From Amycolatopsis sulphurea (GTDB taxonomy: Bacteria > Actinomycetota > Actinomycetes > Mycobacteriales > Pseudonocardiaceae): 64,000 nt of DNA. Numbering within the stretch: position 1 is the stretch's first letter; each line of letters starts with the position of its first letter. Made by a program: the position numbers and the translations under genes. This document shows positions 26,388-33,682 of this stretch, piece after piece. The notes beneath the pieces are model-generated. The model did no database searches. It was not told the DNA's origin and was given only the letters and a program-made list of their open reading frames with translations. The DNA lies in the NCBI RefSeq assembly GCF_002564045.1, contig NZ_PDJK01000001.1, positions 1,116,001-1,180,000 of the forward strand. The letters are read 5' to 3'.

Positions 26388-27416
26388 TCACCCCTCCCGC
26401 ACTAGTCCATCGAGCGCCCGGTACGTACGGTTGCTCGCCACTGCCGCCCGCTGCTCCCGGCCGGTGGCCTCGATGTAATTCTGACTCGTCGCGAGGCTGG
26501 CATGTCCCAGCAGCGCCATGATCTCCGAAGCTGTCGCGCCGTCTTCGGCCAGCCGTGTGGCGAACGTATGGCGCAGCGCGTGCAGATTCGCCCCGGACGG
26601 CACCCGGTCGTGCAGCCCCGCCCATCGGTAACAGGACTTCACCAGGTACTCCAGCGCACCCCGCCCGATCGGATTCCCGCCACGGTCACGCAGCAGGGGC
26701 TCGCCGGCCGGGAATCGCTGCTGGGGGAACCGGCGCCGGCACGACGCGAGGTACTCCTCGATGAGCCGTTCGAGCGCGGGCTGCACCGGGATCGAACGGT
26801 CGCGGCTGCCTTTCCCGTTGACATGCAGCCGCAGCTCGCCGGAGCGGCCGACTACCGAACGCCTGGTAAGCGCCCGCATCTCCGCCGCGCGCAACCCCGC
26901 GACCAGCCCGAGGGCCAGCACCAGCACGTCCCGCTCCGGCCACGGGTCCCGCGCCCGCCGGGCACCATCGGCGGCCGCGGTGAGCAGCCGCTCCGGAGTT
27001 TCCTCGCCACGCAACGGTTTCGGCGTCAGCGGGGGAGTGCGGGGCCGCGCGACCGCACCCATCGGATTGCCCGCGAGCAGCCCGTCCGACACACAGAAGG
27101 TGAGAAACTGGTTCCACGTCGACCACGCACGCAGCACCGAACTCTTGGCGTGTGTGTCCGCGAACGCGCCGAACGCCGCGCGCAGCACCGGTGCCGTCAG
27201 ATCGTCGACACGGAACTCGGCACGGCCCAGCTCGGCCACCAGGAGAGTGGTGATCCCGGCAAGATCCCGTCGATAGGCGGCAGTGGTGTGCGGCGAGTCC
27301 TTACGCGGGCGTCGGGCCGCGAAGAATGCTTGCTGCGCTTCGGAAACCAGCATGAGGATCTTGTACCGCACAGCACCGACGGTTCCGCCACCCACCCGGT
27401 TCGGGCCTTGTTTCAT
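26388..27416 (-). CDS. Tyrosine recombinase/integrase (XerC/D type)
   Basis: The protein has up to 342 residues, with a SAM-like N-terminal DNA-binding domain (SPHTTAAYRRDLAGITTLL) and a complete catalytic domain: Arg in VAGLRAAEMRAL (about 175), Lys in GKGSRDRSIPV (about 201), His-x-x-Arg in HALRHTFATRLA (about 277-280), His in LLGHASLATSQ (about 302) and Tyr in NYIEATG (about 313). It should be active. The first ATG (27416) lies inside a 48-bp inverted repeat and lacks a ribosome site. ATG 27341, in phase within the first 30 codons, is an alternative. No tRNA gene is adjacent. Confidence 0.85.
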   Translation of the reverse strand: MKQGPNRVGGGTVGAVRYKILMLVSEAQQAFFAARRPRKDSPHTTAAYRRDLAGITTLLVAELGRAEFRVDDLTAPVLRAAFGAFADTHAKSSVLRAWSTWNQFLTFCVSDGLLAGNPMGAVARPRTPPLTPKPLRGEETPERLLTAAADGARRARDPWPERDVLVLALGLVAGLRAAEMRALTRRSVVGRSGELRLHVNGKGSRDRSIPVQPALERLIEEYLASCRRRFPQQRFPAGEPLLRDRGGNPIGRGALEYLVKSCYRWAGLHDRVPSGANLHALRHTFATRLAEDGATASEIMALLGHASLATSQNYIEATGREQRAAVASNRTYRALDGLVREG

Positions 27417-27449
27417 GCATAATAGCAATTATGCATGAAACAAGGCCCG
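27402..27449. repeat. Perfect 22-bp inverted repeat with 4-bp centre at the recombinase start
   Basis: Arms run 27402-27423 and 27428-27449 around AGCA. The inner part reads TTCATGCATAA-TAGCAA-TTATGCATGAA, that is, two 11-bp arms about a 6-bp centre, the layout of a core site for a tyrosine recombinase (dif or att like). It also overlaps the first start codon of the recombinase, so it could be an operator instead. Confidence 0.8.
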
Positions 27450-27801
27450 GGGAAGAGCGGGATCCCTTGGGGGACAAGAACTCCTGAGATCAGTTCTCGA
27501 TCCGGCTCCACTGTCGCCGGAGTGTCTGAATGCACGACTCCGGAAGGCAGAACTTCACCGGGAGCCGTTCGTCTCTTCGGGTGATTGCCGCGGGATATCC
27601 CGATCCGCGACGGGCCGCCGACGGGCGGAAAAGTCCGGCAAGCACCCGTCTTCGACATCCCGACGGTCTCGGTTGTTACGTCACGGTGACGAATTGACCG
27701 AGACTGACGGGGCCCAGGACCTCAGGGACCCAAGCGGCGCAGTTCGGTGGGGGACCACAATACGTCGTCATCGATGACACTTCCGTGTCCCGACCTGAAG
27801 A
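27450..27801. other. AT-richer intergenic stretch next to the recombinase
   Basis: No gene is supported. Base composition is visibly lower in GC than the surrounding chromosome, which fits acquired DNA. A short open frame beginning in the right arm of the inverted repeat (27431-27487) encodes 18 residues and is probably chance. Confidence 0.5.
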
Positions 27802-28158
27802 TCATTCAATGGCGATGTACTCGACGTGCGGCGGGTGGTTCGGGAATGAGCGATCCTGCCAGCGGCCGATTCTTATGGGTGGCGCACCATTTCGATCTTG
27901 ATAGATGACGTTGTTGTTGCCCGTCTTGATCCGGTCGATCCATTCATGTGTGGTAAAAGGAATTCTCCCGGCGTTCGCCCAGCACAGATGCTTAACCCAA
28001 GGATCTCCGTTTCGGTACCAAACCTCCAGGTAGCCGGTTCCGGGACCGCAATCCCCCATCCCTGTTATGGCGGATGAAACTCCGGTAGGCACCGTCAACG
28101 TGAAGACCATCGCAGCTGCGGCGGCCGCAGCCCCGACAACCTTTGTTCTTGAACGCAT
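27802..28158 (-). CDS. Small secreted protein of unknown function
   Basis: The 118-residue protein starts at ATG 28158 behind an excellent site (GAGGTGATC). The signal peptide runs to about residue 30 (VVGAAAAAAAMVFTLTVPTG). The mature part is about 88 residues with two cysteines (MGDCGPGTGYLEV, VKHLCWANAGRIPF) and many aromatic residues. This resembles the beta-rich small secreted proteins of the crystallin/killer-toxin-like type, but the match is too weak to name. Codon use is less GC-rich than its neighbours. It sits in an acquired-looking locus beside a recombinase. Confidence 0.72.
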   Translation of the reverse strand: MRSRTKVVGAAAAAAAMVFTLTVPTGVSSAITGMGDCGPGTGYLEVWYRNGDPWVKHLCWANAGRIPFTTHEWIDRIKTGNNNVIYQDRNGAPPIRIGRWQDRSFPNHPPHVEYIAIE

Positions 28159-28577
28159 GATCACCTCAAAGCAATAGAAAAACTACGGAAAGTAAACCCT
28201 TCCTTTGCTGTGCAGGGAGGCTAACTCGGGAAAAGTTCGGGTGACAGCGCCGGGAACTGCACTTGCGCGAATGTTGCGGCGGTGTTGCCCGTCTGGACCT
28301 TTGACTTAGGAGCCGCGATGTCGTTCCGATCGAGGACTTCGCCTGCTCGCACCACTGGTTGTACAGCTGATCAGTGGCCCCTCTTGGCCTGCCGATCAGC
28401 AGGCCGACCGAACGCCGATAATGTACATTATGTCAAGTAACTCGCCGGTGGCCGTCTCCCCGGCAGGCGCCGCGATGTCGGGATAACTTTCTTCGGGCCG
28501 GATGTCGAGAACCCGCGACCGGCTCCGTCCCTGCTGCGAACCACCAGTTCGACACCACCACGTCAAGGAGGACCACG
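28159..28577. other. Intergenic stretch upstream of the DGPF/ECF operon
   Basis: No convincing gene is seen. A 40-codon frame at 28319 has AGGAG before its ATG but shows no known motif. The palindrome TAATGTACATTA lies at 28419-28430, about 150 bp before the DGPF gene, and may be an operator. Confidence 0.4.
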
Positions 28578-28985
28578 ATGGCGAAGTACCTGTTGCTCAA
28601 GCACTACCGCGGCGCGCCGGCCTCGGTGAATCCCGAGCCGATGGACCAGTGGACGCCCGAGGAGATCTCGGCGCACGTGCAGTACATGAACGATCTCGCG
28701 GCCCGGCTGGAGAAGACCGGTGAGTTCGTCGACAGTCAGGCGCTGGCTCCCGAGGGCACGTTCGTGCGGTACGACGGTGCAGGGCGGCCGCCGGTGACCG
28801 ACGGTCCGTTCGCGGAGACGAAGGACGTGATCGCGGGTTGGATGGTGATCGATGTGGACTCCTACGAGCGGGCGCTGGCGGTGGCCGGTGAGCTGTCCGC
28901 GGCACCCGGCGCGGGTGGGAAGCCGATCCACGAGTGGCTGGAGTTGCGGCCGTTCCTGGGCGATCACTCCGCCACGGCTGAGTGA
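28578..28985 (+). CDS. DGPF/YCII-related protein, partner of ECF42 sigma factor
   Basis: The 135-residue protein is a YCII-related (DGPF) protein. It has the hallmark VTDGPFAETKDVIAGWMVIDVDS and an N-terminal KYLLLKHYRG strand. AAGGAGG precedes ATG 28578. Proteins of this family are encoded next to ECF42 sigma factors in many bacteria, as here, but their biochemical role is unsettled; they may sense or transform a small molecule. The stop lies 3 nt before the sigma-factor start, so the two are one operon. Confidence 0.9.
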   Translation: MAKYLLLKHYRGAPASVNPEPMDQWTPEEISAHVQYMNDLAARLEKTGEFVDSQALAPEGTFVRYDGAGRPPVTDGPFAETKDVIAGWMVIDVDSYERALAVAGELSAAPGAGGKPIHEWLELRPFLGDHSATAE

Positions 28986-28988
28986 TCG

Positions 28989-30131
28989 ATGGACGAGGCG
29001 GTGCTCCGTAGCCGGACGCCGGAGGTGCTGGGCGTCCTCGTCCACCGCGGTGCGGATTTCGCGGCGGCCGAGGACGCTGTGCAGGAGGCGCTGGTCGAGG
29101 CGTTGCGAGTGTGGCCGTCCGCTCCCCCGCGTGATCCGAAGGCGTGGCTGGTCACCGTCGCGTGGCGGAAGTTTCTCGATGCGACGCGGGCCGACGCAGC
29201 TCGGCGGCGGCGGGAAGAACTCGTCGACGAAGAGCCTGCGCCCGGTCCGGCTGCTGTGGTGGACGACTCGCTGCAGCTGTACTTCCTGTGTGCGCATCCG
29301 TCGTTGACGCCGTCTTCGGCGGTGGCGCTGACGTTGCGGGCGGTCGGTGGGTTGACGACGCGGCAGATCGCCGAGGCGTATCTGGTGCCGGAGGCGACGA
29401 TGGCGCAGCGGATCAGCCGGGCGAAGCGAACCGTGTCCGGGGTACGGTTCGAGCAGCCCGGGGACGTCGCGACGGTGCTGAGGGTGCTGTACCTCGTGTT
29501 CAACGAGGGGTATTCCGGTGACGTCGACCTGGCAGCCGAGGCGATCCGGTTGACCTGGCAGCTGGCGGCGGTGTCCGATCATCCCGAGGTGGCCGGGCTG
29601 CTGGCGTTGATGTTGGTGCACCACGCTCGGCGGGCGGCTCGGACGGCGGCGGACGGGAGTCTGGTGCCGCTCGCCGAGCAGGATCGGTCACGCTGGGATA
29701 CCGCATTGATCGCGGAGGGTGTGGAGATCCTGCAGGCTGCGCTGGCGCGTGACCGGTTGGGTGAGTTCCAGGCGCAGGCCGCGATCGCGGCGTTGCATGC
29801 GGACGCCCCCACTGCCGGCGAGACGGATTGGGTGCAGATCGTCGAGTGGTATGACGAGCTGGTCGCGTTGACCGACAGTCCGGTGGTGCGGCTGAACCGT
29901 GCGGTGGCGGTCGGCGAGGCGGATGGTCCGCGGGCGGGTCTCGCCGCGCTCGCGGAGGTAGACGCTTCGCTCCCCCGGCATACCGCGGTGTCGGCATATT
30001 TGCACGAGCGCGATGGTGAGGTGGTGGTGGCTGCGCGTCTGTATGCGGAGGCGGCTCGGAAGGCGCCGAATCTGCCTGAGCGTGATCATCTTCTGCGTCA
30101 GGCGGCGCGGTTGAACCACGCGGTCGACTGA
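28989..30131 (+). CDS. ECF42-type RNA polymerase sigma factor with C-terminal TPR-like extension
   Basis: The 380-residue protein has sigma region 2 (FAAAEDAVQEALVEALRVWP, then PKAWLVTVAWRKFLDATR), sigma region 4 (GGLTTRQIAEAYLVPEATMAQRISRAKR) and a long C-terminal part (about 200 residues, from YLVFNEGYSGDVDLAAEAIRL) made of helical TPR-like repeats. This is the known ECF42 layout. The extension replaces an anti-sigma factor and is thought to control activity. The gene should be transcribed with the DGPF gene, probably with autoregulation. Confidence 0.92.
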   Translation: MDEAVLRSRTPEVLGVLVHRGADFAAAEDAVQEALVEALRVWPSAPPRDPKAWLVTVAWRKFLDATRADAARRRREELVDEEPAPGPAAVVDDSLQLYFLCAHPSLTPSSAVALTLRAVGGLTTRQIAEAYLVPEATMAQRISRAKRTVSGVRFEQPGDVATVLRVLYLVFNEGYSGDVDLAAEAIRLTWQLAAVSDHPEVAGLLALMLVHHARRAARTAADGSLVPLAEQDRSRWDTALIAEGVEILQAALARDRLGEFQAQAAIAALHADAPTAGETDWVQIVEWYDELVALTDSPVVRLNRAVAVGEADGPRAGLAALAEVDASLPRHTAVSAYLHERDGEVVVAARLYAEAARKAPNLPERDHLLRQAARLNHAVD

Positions 30132-30249
30132 AGTTGTTTCACTTCTTCTATGCCGTACTCGCCGGACCCCCGGGTGCAGCGGCAGTCGCGCAGCTCGCCG
30201 AGTGTGGGTACGGCGGGAAGACAGGACATCGGGCCGGCGCGGCGGCGGC

Positions 30250-30576
30250 CCGGGAGCTGGCCGAGCATCCACGTTGTGGCCGAGCGGGCGGCGAAGGTGG
30301 CGTTGGCGATCTCCACCGCGATGGTGCGCGCGGCCTCGGGGTGAGGTAGCTGCGGCGGACGTAGCGGGTCTCGTCCTCGCTGTGCCCGTGCGCGCCCCGG
30401 CCACTGCCCGGATCCCGGTGTTGGTCCCGCCGTAGATCGCAAGAGCATCGTCTGGGCCAGCACGTCGGCTTCGAGGGTGCCACGCTCGGCCACCGAGGTG
30501 ACCGCGTCCAGGCAGCCGGTGCGCAGCACCGCCTCATTGAGGCTGGTGGCACGATCCTTGTTGGCACCCTTGCCGT
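30250..30576 (-). pseudogene. tnpA: Fragment of a Tn3-family transposase
   Basis: Read across frames on the minus strand, the stretch gives SLNEAVLRTGCLDAVTSVA and LEADVLAQTMLL, then AIYGGTNTGIRAVAG, then HGHSEDETRYVRRSYLT, then ARTIAVEIANATFAARS. These are consecutive blocks of the Tn3 TnpA catalytic region. At least three frameshifts separate them and both ends are missing, so only a relic is left. No terminal repeats or resolvase could be found. Confidence 0.75.
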
Positions 30577-30718
30577 CGGGGGTGTTGCCCGCGCAGGATG
30601 CCGGGGTGACTGCGGCCGCGCTGGTCGGGGCGGCGGCGGAGGTGCCGCCCACCGAGGGCCGGGTCGGTGGAGGTCGTCGAGTTGCGCACGTTCGTCGTGC
30701 GGTCGCTGGGAGGTTCGG

Positions 30719-32335
30719 ATGCGCGCGACGCATGAGGTGACCAATCAGGTTCCGCCGCTGGTGTACGACGTGGCGGATGATCCGGCGCTGCTGTCGGCGC
30801 TCGGGCGGGCGGATGCGGGGTGGGTGTCCGGGGAGCTGCATGAGCTGGGCCGGCTGGCGGGGAGCGAGCAGGTCCAGGAGTGGGGCCGGCTGGTCAATGA
30901 GAACGAGCCGGTGCTGCGTACGCATGACCGGTACGGGCACCGGATCGACGAGGTCGAGTTCCATCCGCACTGGCACGACTTGATGCGCGTCGCGGTGTCG
31001 CATGGGTTGCAGGCCGCGCCGTGGCGGGACGAGCGTGTGGGCGTACATGCGGCGCGCGCGGCGAAGATGTACGTGTGGGGTCAGGCGGAGGCTGGGCACA
31101 CCTGTCCGATTTCGATGACGTACGCGGCGGTGCCCGCGTTGCGGGCGAATCCCGACCTGGCTGAGCAGTATGAGCCGCTGCTTGCGGCGACGGAGTACGA
31201 CTTCGGGCTGCGTGTGCCGAGTGGCAAGCGCGGTCTGATCGCGGGCATGTCGATGACGGAGAAGCAGGGCGGGTCCGACGTCCGTGCGAACACGACTGTG
31301 GCACGCCCGGCGGGTGACGGCACGTATCGGCTGGTCGGGCACAAGTGGTTCACGAGTGCGCCGATGTCCGACGTGTTCCTCACGCTGGCGCGGGCGCCTG
31401 GTGGGTTGTCCTGTTTCCTTCTCCCCCGCGTGCTGCCGGACGGTGCCCGTAACGGGATCCGGTTGCAGCGGTTGAAGGACAAGCTGGGCAACCGGTCGAA
31501 CGCGTCGGCGGAGATCGAGTACGACGACGCGGTGGGCCGGCTGGTCGGTGACGAGGGCCTGGGTGTCCGGACGATCATCGAGATGGTCAACAACACGCGG
31601 CTGGACTGCGCGCTGGGCAGTGCGTCCGGGATGCGGCTGGGCGCGGTGCGGGCGGTGCATCACGCGAGGCACCGGTCCGCGTTCGGCAGGGCGCTGGTGG
31701 ATCAGCCGCTGATGGCGAACGTGCTGGCGGATCTGGTGGTCGAGTCCGATGCGGCGACCACGGTGGCGATGCGGCTGGCGGCCGCGGGTGACCGGCCGGG
31801 TGACGAGCAGGAACAGGCGTTCCGGCGGCTGGGGCTGGCGGTGACGAAGTATTGGGTGTGCAAACGGGCGCCGATGCATGCCGCGGAGGCGCTGGAGTGC
31901 TTCGGGGGTAACGGGTACGTCGAGGAGTCCGGGATGCCGCGGCTGTACCGGGAGGCGCCGTTGATGTCGATCTGGGAGGGTTCGGGCAATGTCGCCGCGC
32001 TGGATGCGTTGCGGGCGATGGCCCGGCAGCCGGAGTCGGTGGAGGCGTTCTTCGCCGAGGCCGGGCGGGCGGCCGGTGGGGATGGGCGGCTGGACGAGGC
32101 GGTCGGCGCGCTGAAGAAGGAACTGTCCGATGTGGACGGTATCGAGTTTCGTGCGCGGCGGGTGGTGGAGTCGATGGCGCTGGTCCTGCAGGGTTCGCTG
32201 CTGGTTCGGCACGGGGCCGCCGCGGTCTCGGATGCCTTCTGTGCCACCAGGTTCGGTGGCGCCGGGGGTGTCGCGTTCGGTACTTTGCCGCCGGGCACGG
32301 ATACCTCGGCGATCATCGCGCGCGCTTGCGGCTAG
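30719..32335 (+). CDS. AidB-like acyl-CoA dehydrogenase
   Basis: The 538-residue protein is a flavin-dependent acyl-CoA dehydrogenase of the AidB branch. It has the N-terminal AidB extension, MTEKQGGSDVRANTT, GHKWFTSAPMSDVFLTLA, CALGSASGMRLG, ALECFGGNGYVEESGMPRLYREAPL and a helical C-terminal DNA-binding-like domain. E. coli AidB belongs to the adaptive response to alkylation. Here no ada or alkA gene is adjacent, so regulation is unknown. ATG 30719 fits the family N terminus (THEVTNQVPPL). Confidence 0.9.
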   Translation: MRATHEVTNQVPPLVYDVADDPALLSALGRADAGWVSGELHELGRLAGSEQVQEWGRLVNENEPVLRTHDRYGHRIDEVEFHPHWHDLMRVAVSHGLQAAPWRDERVGVHAARAAKMYVWGQAEAGHTCPISMTYAAVPALRANPDLAEQYEPLLAATEYDFGLRVPSGKRGLIAGMSMTEKQGGSDVRANTTVARPAGDGTYRLVGHKWFTSAPMSDVFLTLARAPGGLSCFLLPRVLPDGARNGIRLQRLKDKLGNRSNASAEIEYDDAVGRLVGDEGLGVRTIIEMVNNTRLDCALGSASGMRLGAVRAVHHARHRSAFGRALVDQPLMANVLADLVVESDAATTVAMRLAAAGDRPGDEQEQAFRRLGLAVTKYWVCKRAPMHAAEALECFGGNGYVEESGMPRLYREAPLMSIWEGSGNVAALDALRAMARQPESVEAFFAEAGRAAGGDGRLDEAVGALKKELSDVDGIEFRARRVVESMALVLQGSLLVRHGAAAVSDAFCATRFGGAGGVAFGTLPPGTDTSAIIARACG

Positions 32336-32371
32336 CCCGTGTCGCTGCGGGCGTGTTGTGCGCTCGCTCGT

Positions 32372-32377
32372 TAGGGT
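32372..32377 (+). promoter_or_regulatory. Leaderless -10 box of the methyltransferase gene
   Basis: TAGGGT ends 8 nt before ATG 32386 and no ribosome-binding site is present. Confidence 0.5.
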
Positions 32378-32385
32378 GGCGCTTC

Positions 32386-33033
32386 ATGACCGAGCCCGCT
32401 TACGTGTCCGAGACCCGGACCGCCTATGACACCGTCGCCGAGTCCTATGCCGAAATGTTGCACGGATTGCTGGAAGAGAGCACGTGGGACCGGGCGATGC
32501 TCGGTGCGTTCGCCGAACTCGTGGGCGACGGGCCGGTCGGGGATCTGGGGTGCGGTCCTGGGCGGCTGACCGGTTATCTGGCGAAGCTGGGGCTGGACGT
32601 GTTCGGTGTCGACCTCTCCCCCGGCATGGTCGAGGTGGCTCGCCGGACGTATCCGGGGCTGCGGTTCGACGTGGGTTCGATGGCCGCGCTGGACTTGCCC
32701 GACGGTGCGCTGGCGGGTGCGCTCGCGTGGTACTCCCTCATCCACACGCCGCGGCCGGATCTGCCGGTGCTGGCCGCCGAGCTGCACCGGGTGGTGGTGC
32801 CCGGCGGCCTCCTGCTGACCGCGTTCCAGGTCGGTGATGAGGTCCGGCATCTGGAGCAGGCCTATGGCCACGACATCTCCGCGGACGCGCATCGCCTGCC
32901 GGTGGATTTCGTGCGCGATGTGTTGTCCGATGCGGGATTCGTGATTCAGTCGGTCTTGGTTCGGGAGCCGGAGGGCGACTTCGAGTCGACGCCGCAGGCG
33001 TATGTCACTGCGCGGAAGCCACGCTCGGAGTAA
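32386..33033 (+). CDS. Class I SAM-dependent methyltransferase
   Basis: The 215-residue protein shows the Rossmann methyltransferase motifs: VGDLGCGPGRLTGYLA (motif I), VFGVDLSPGMVEVARR (motif II), GSMAALDLPDGALAG and LHRVVVPGGLLLTAF. Such type-11 enzymes methylate small molecules; the substrate is unknown. ATG 32386 follows directly on a -10 box. It is convergent with the SWIM-protein gene, 7 bp between stops. Confidence 0.9.
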   Translation: MTEPAYVSETRTAYDTVAESYAEMLHGLLEESTWDRAMLGAFAELVGDGPVGDLGCGPGRLTGYLAKLGLDVFGVDLSPGMVEVARRTYPGLRFDVGSMAALDLPDGALAGALAWYSLIHTPRPDLPVLAAELHRVVVPGGLLLTAFQVGDEVRHLEQAYGHDISADAHRLPVDFVRDVLSDAGFVIQSVLVREPEGDFESTPQAYVTARKPRSE

Positions 33034-33040
33034 CCGGTCT

Positions 33041-33682
33041 TCAGCGCCCCCGTGGCACGAACCCGGCCGGTTCGGGCAGCGGCGGCACGACCCGGGCGTA
33101 GGCCTCGGCGGCGGGCACCCCGGTGCGGGTCCTGGTCCGCATGCCCAGGTTGTCGAGCACCTCGGTTTCGGTGCGGCCGCGGGCGAGCAGCAGCAGGAAC
33201 GGGTCGGCGTCGAGCAGCCAGGCCACCTGAAGGGACAGGGCCGCTGCGTGTCGGCAGGGCAGCTCCCAGCCGGGGCAGTCGCAGTCCGGGTCGAGGTCGC
33301 CGATGCCGGGCAGCAGCGGGACCACTTCGGCCAGTTCCGGGGGCAGCTGGCGGTCGAGTAGCGCGGCCAGGTGCCCGGCGTGCGCGCCGGCCCGGTCCAG
33401 CAGCAGTTCCCAGTCCGCAGCGGACAGTTCGGCCAGCTGTACCGCGGTGCGGAACGGGCCTTCGCCGACGTCCTCGGTGGTGGCGGTGATCCGGCCGGGG
33501 CCGACGGTGATCGGGCCGACGAGCCCGGCTGCGGCGTACTGCCGTCCCTTGCGCAGCTGCCGCAGGTCCAGCGCGGTGTCCTCCATCGCCTGGACCCACG
33601 CGCGGCCCCACCAGGTGCGGGCGAACGGGCCGCGGCCGGCGCGGGCAGGGAAGGCGGCGAAGCCGCGCACGCGGTCGGTCAT
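33041..33682 (-). CDS. SWIM zinc-finger protein
   Basis: The 213-residue protein has the SWIM motif CDCPGWELPCRHAAAL (CxC...CxH) near residue 135, preceded by FARTWWGRAWVQAMED and RKGRQYAAAGLVGPI, typical of SWIM proteins that accompany SNF2 helicases. Its start overlaps the helicase stop (ATGA), so the two are translationally coupled and probably work together on DNA. The precise role is unknown. Confidence 0.9.
   Translation of the reverse strand: MTDRVRGFAAFPARAGRGPFARTWWGRAWVQAMEDTALDLRQLRKGRQYAAAGLVGPITVGPGRITATTEDVGEGPFRTAVQLAELSAADWELLLDRAGAHAGHLAALLDRQLPPELAEVVPLLPGIGDLDPDCDCPGWELPCRHAAALSLQVAWLLDADPFLLLLARGRTETEVLDNLGMRTRTRTGVPAAEAYARVVPPLPEPAGFVPRGR

Noticed and set aside
27431..27487. 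18-codon frame starting in the right arm of the 48-bp inverted repeat
   Set aside because: Its start is a mirror image of the recombinase start caused by the symmetry. There is no ribosome site.
28319..28441. 40-codon frame with AGGAG before its ATG
   Set aside because: The sequence shows no signal peptide, membrane helix or known motif, and the length is within chance for this AT-richer stretch.
30098..32212. Very long open frame (704 codons) on the minus strand opposite the AidB-like gene
   Set aside because: It is rich in Arg, Pro and His and mirrors the third codon positions of the plus-strand gene. Only its last part is meaningful, as a piece of the Tn3 relic.
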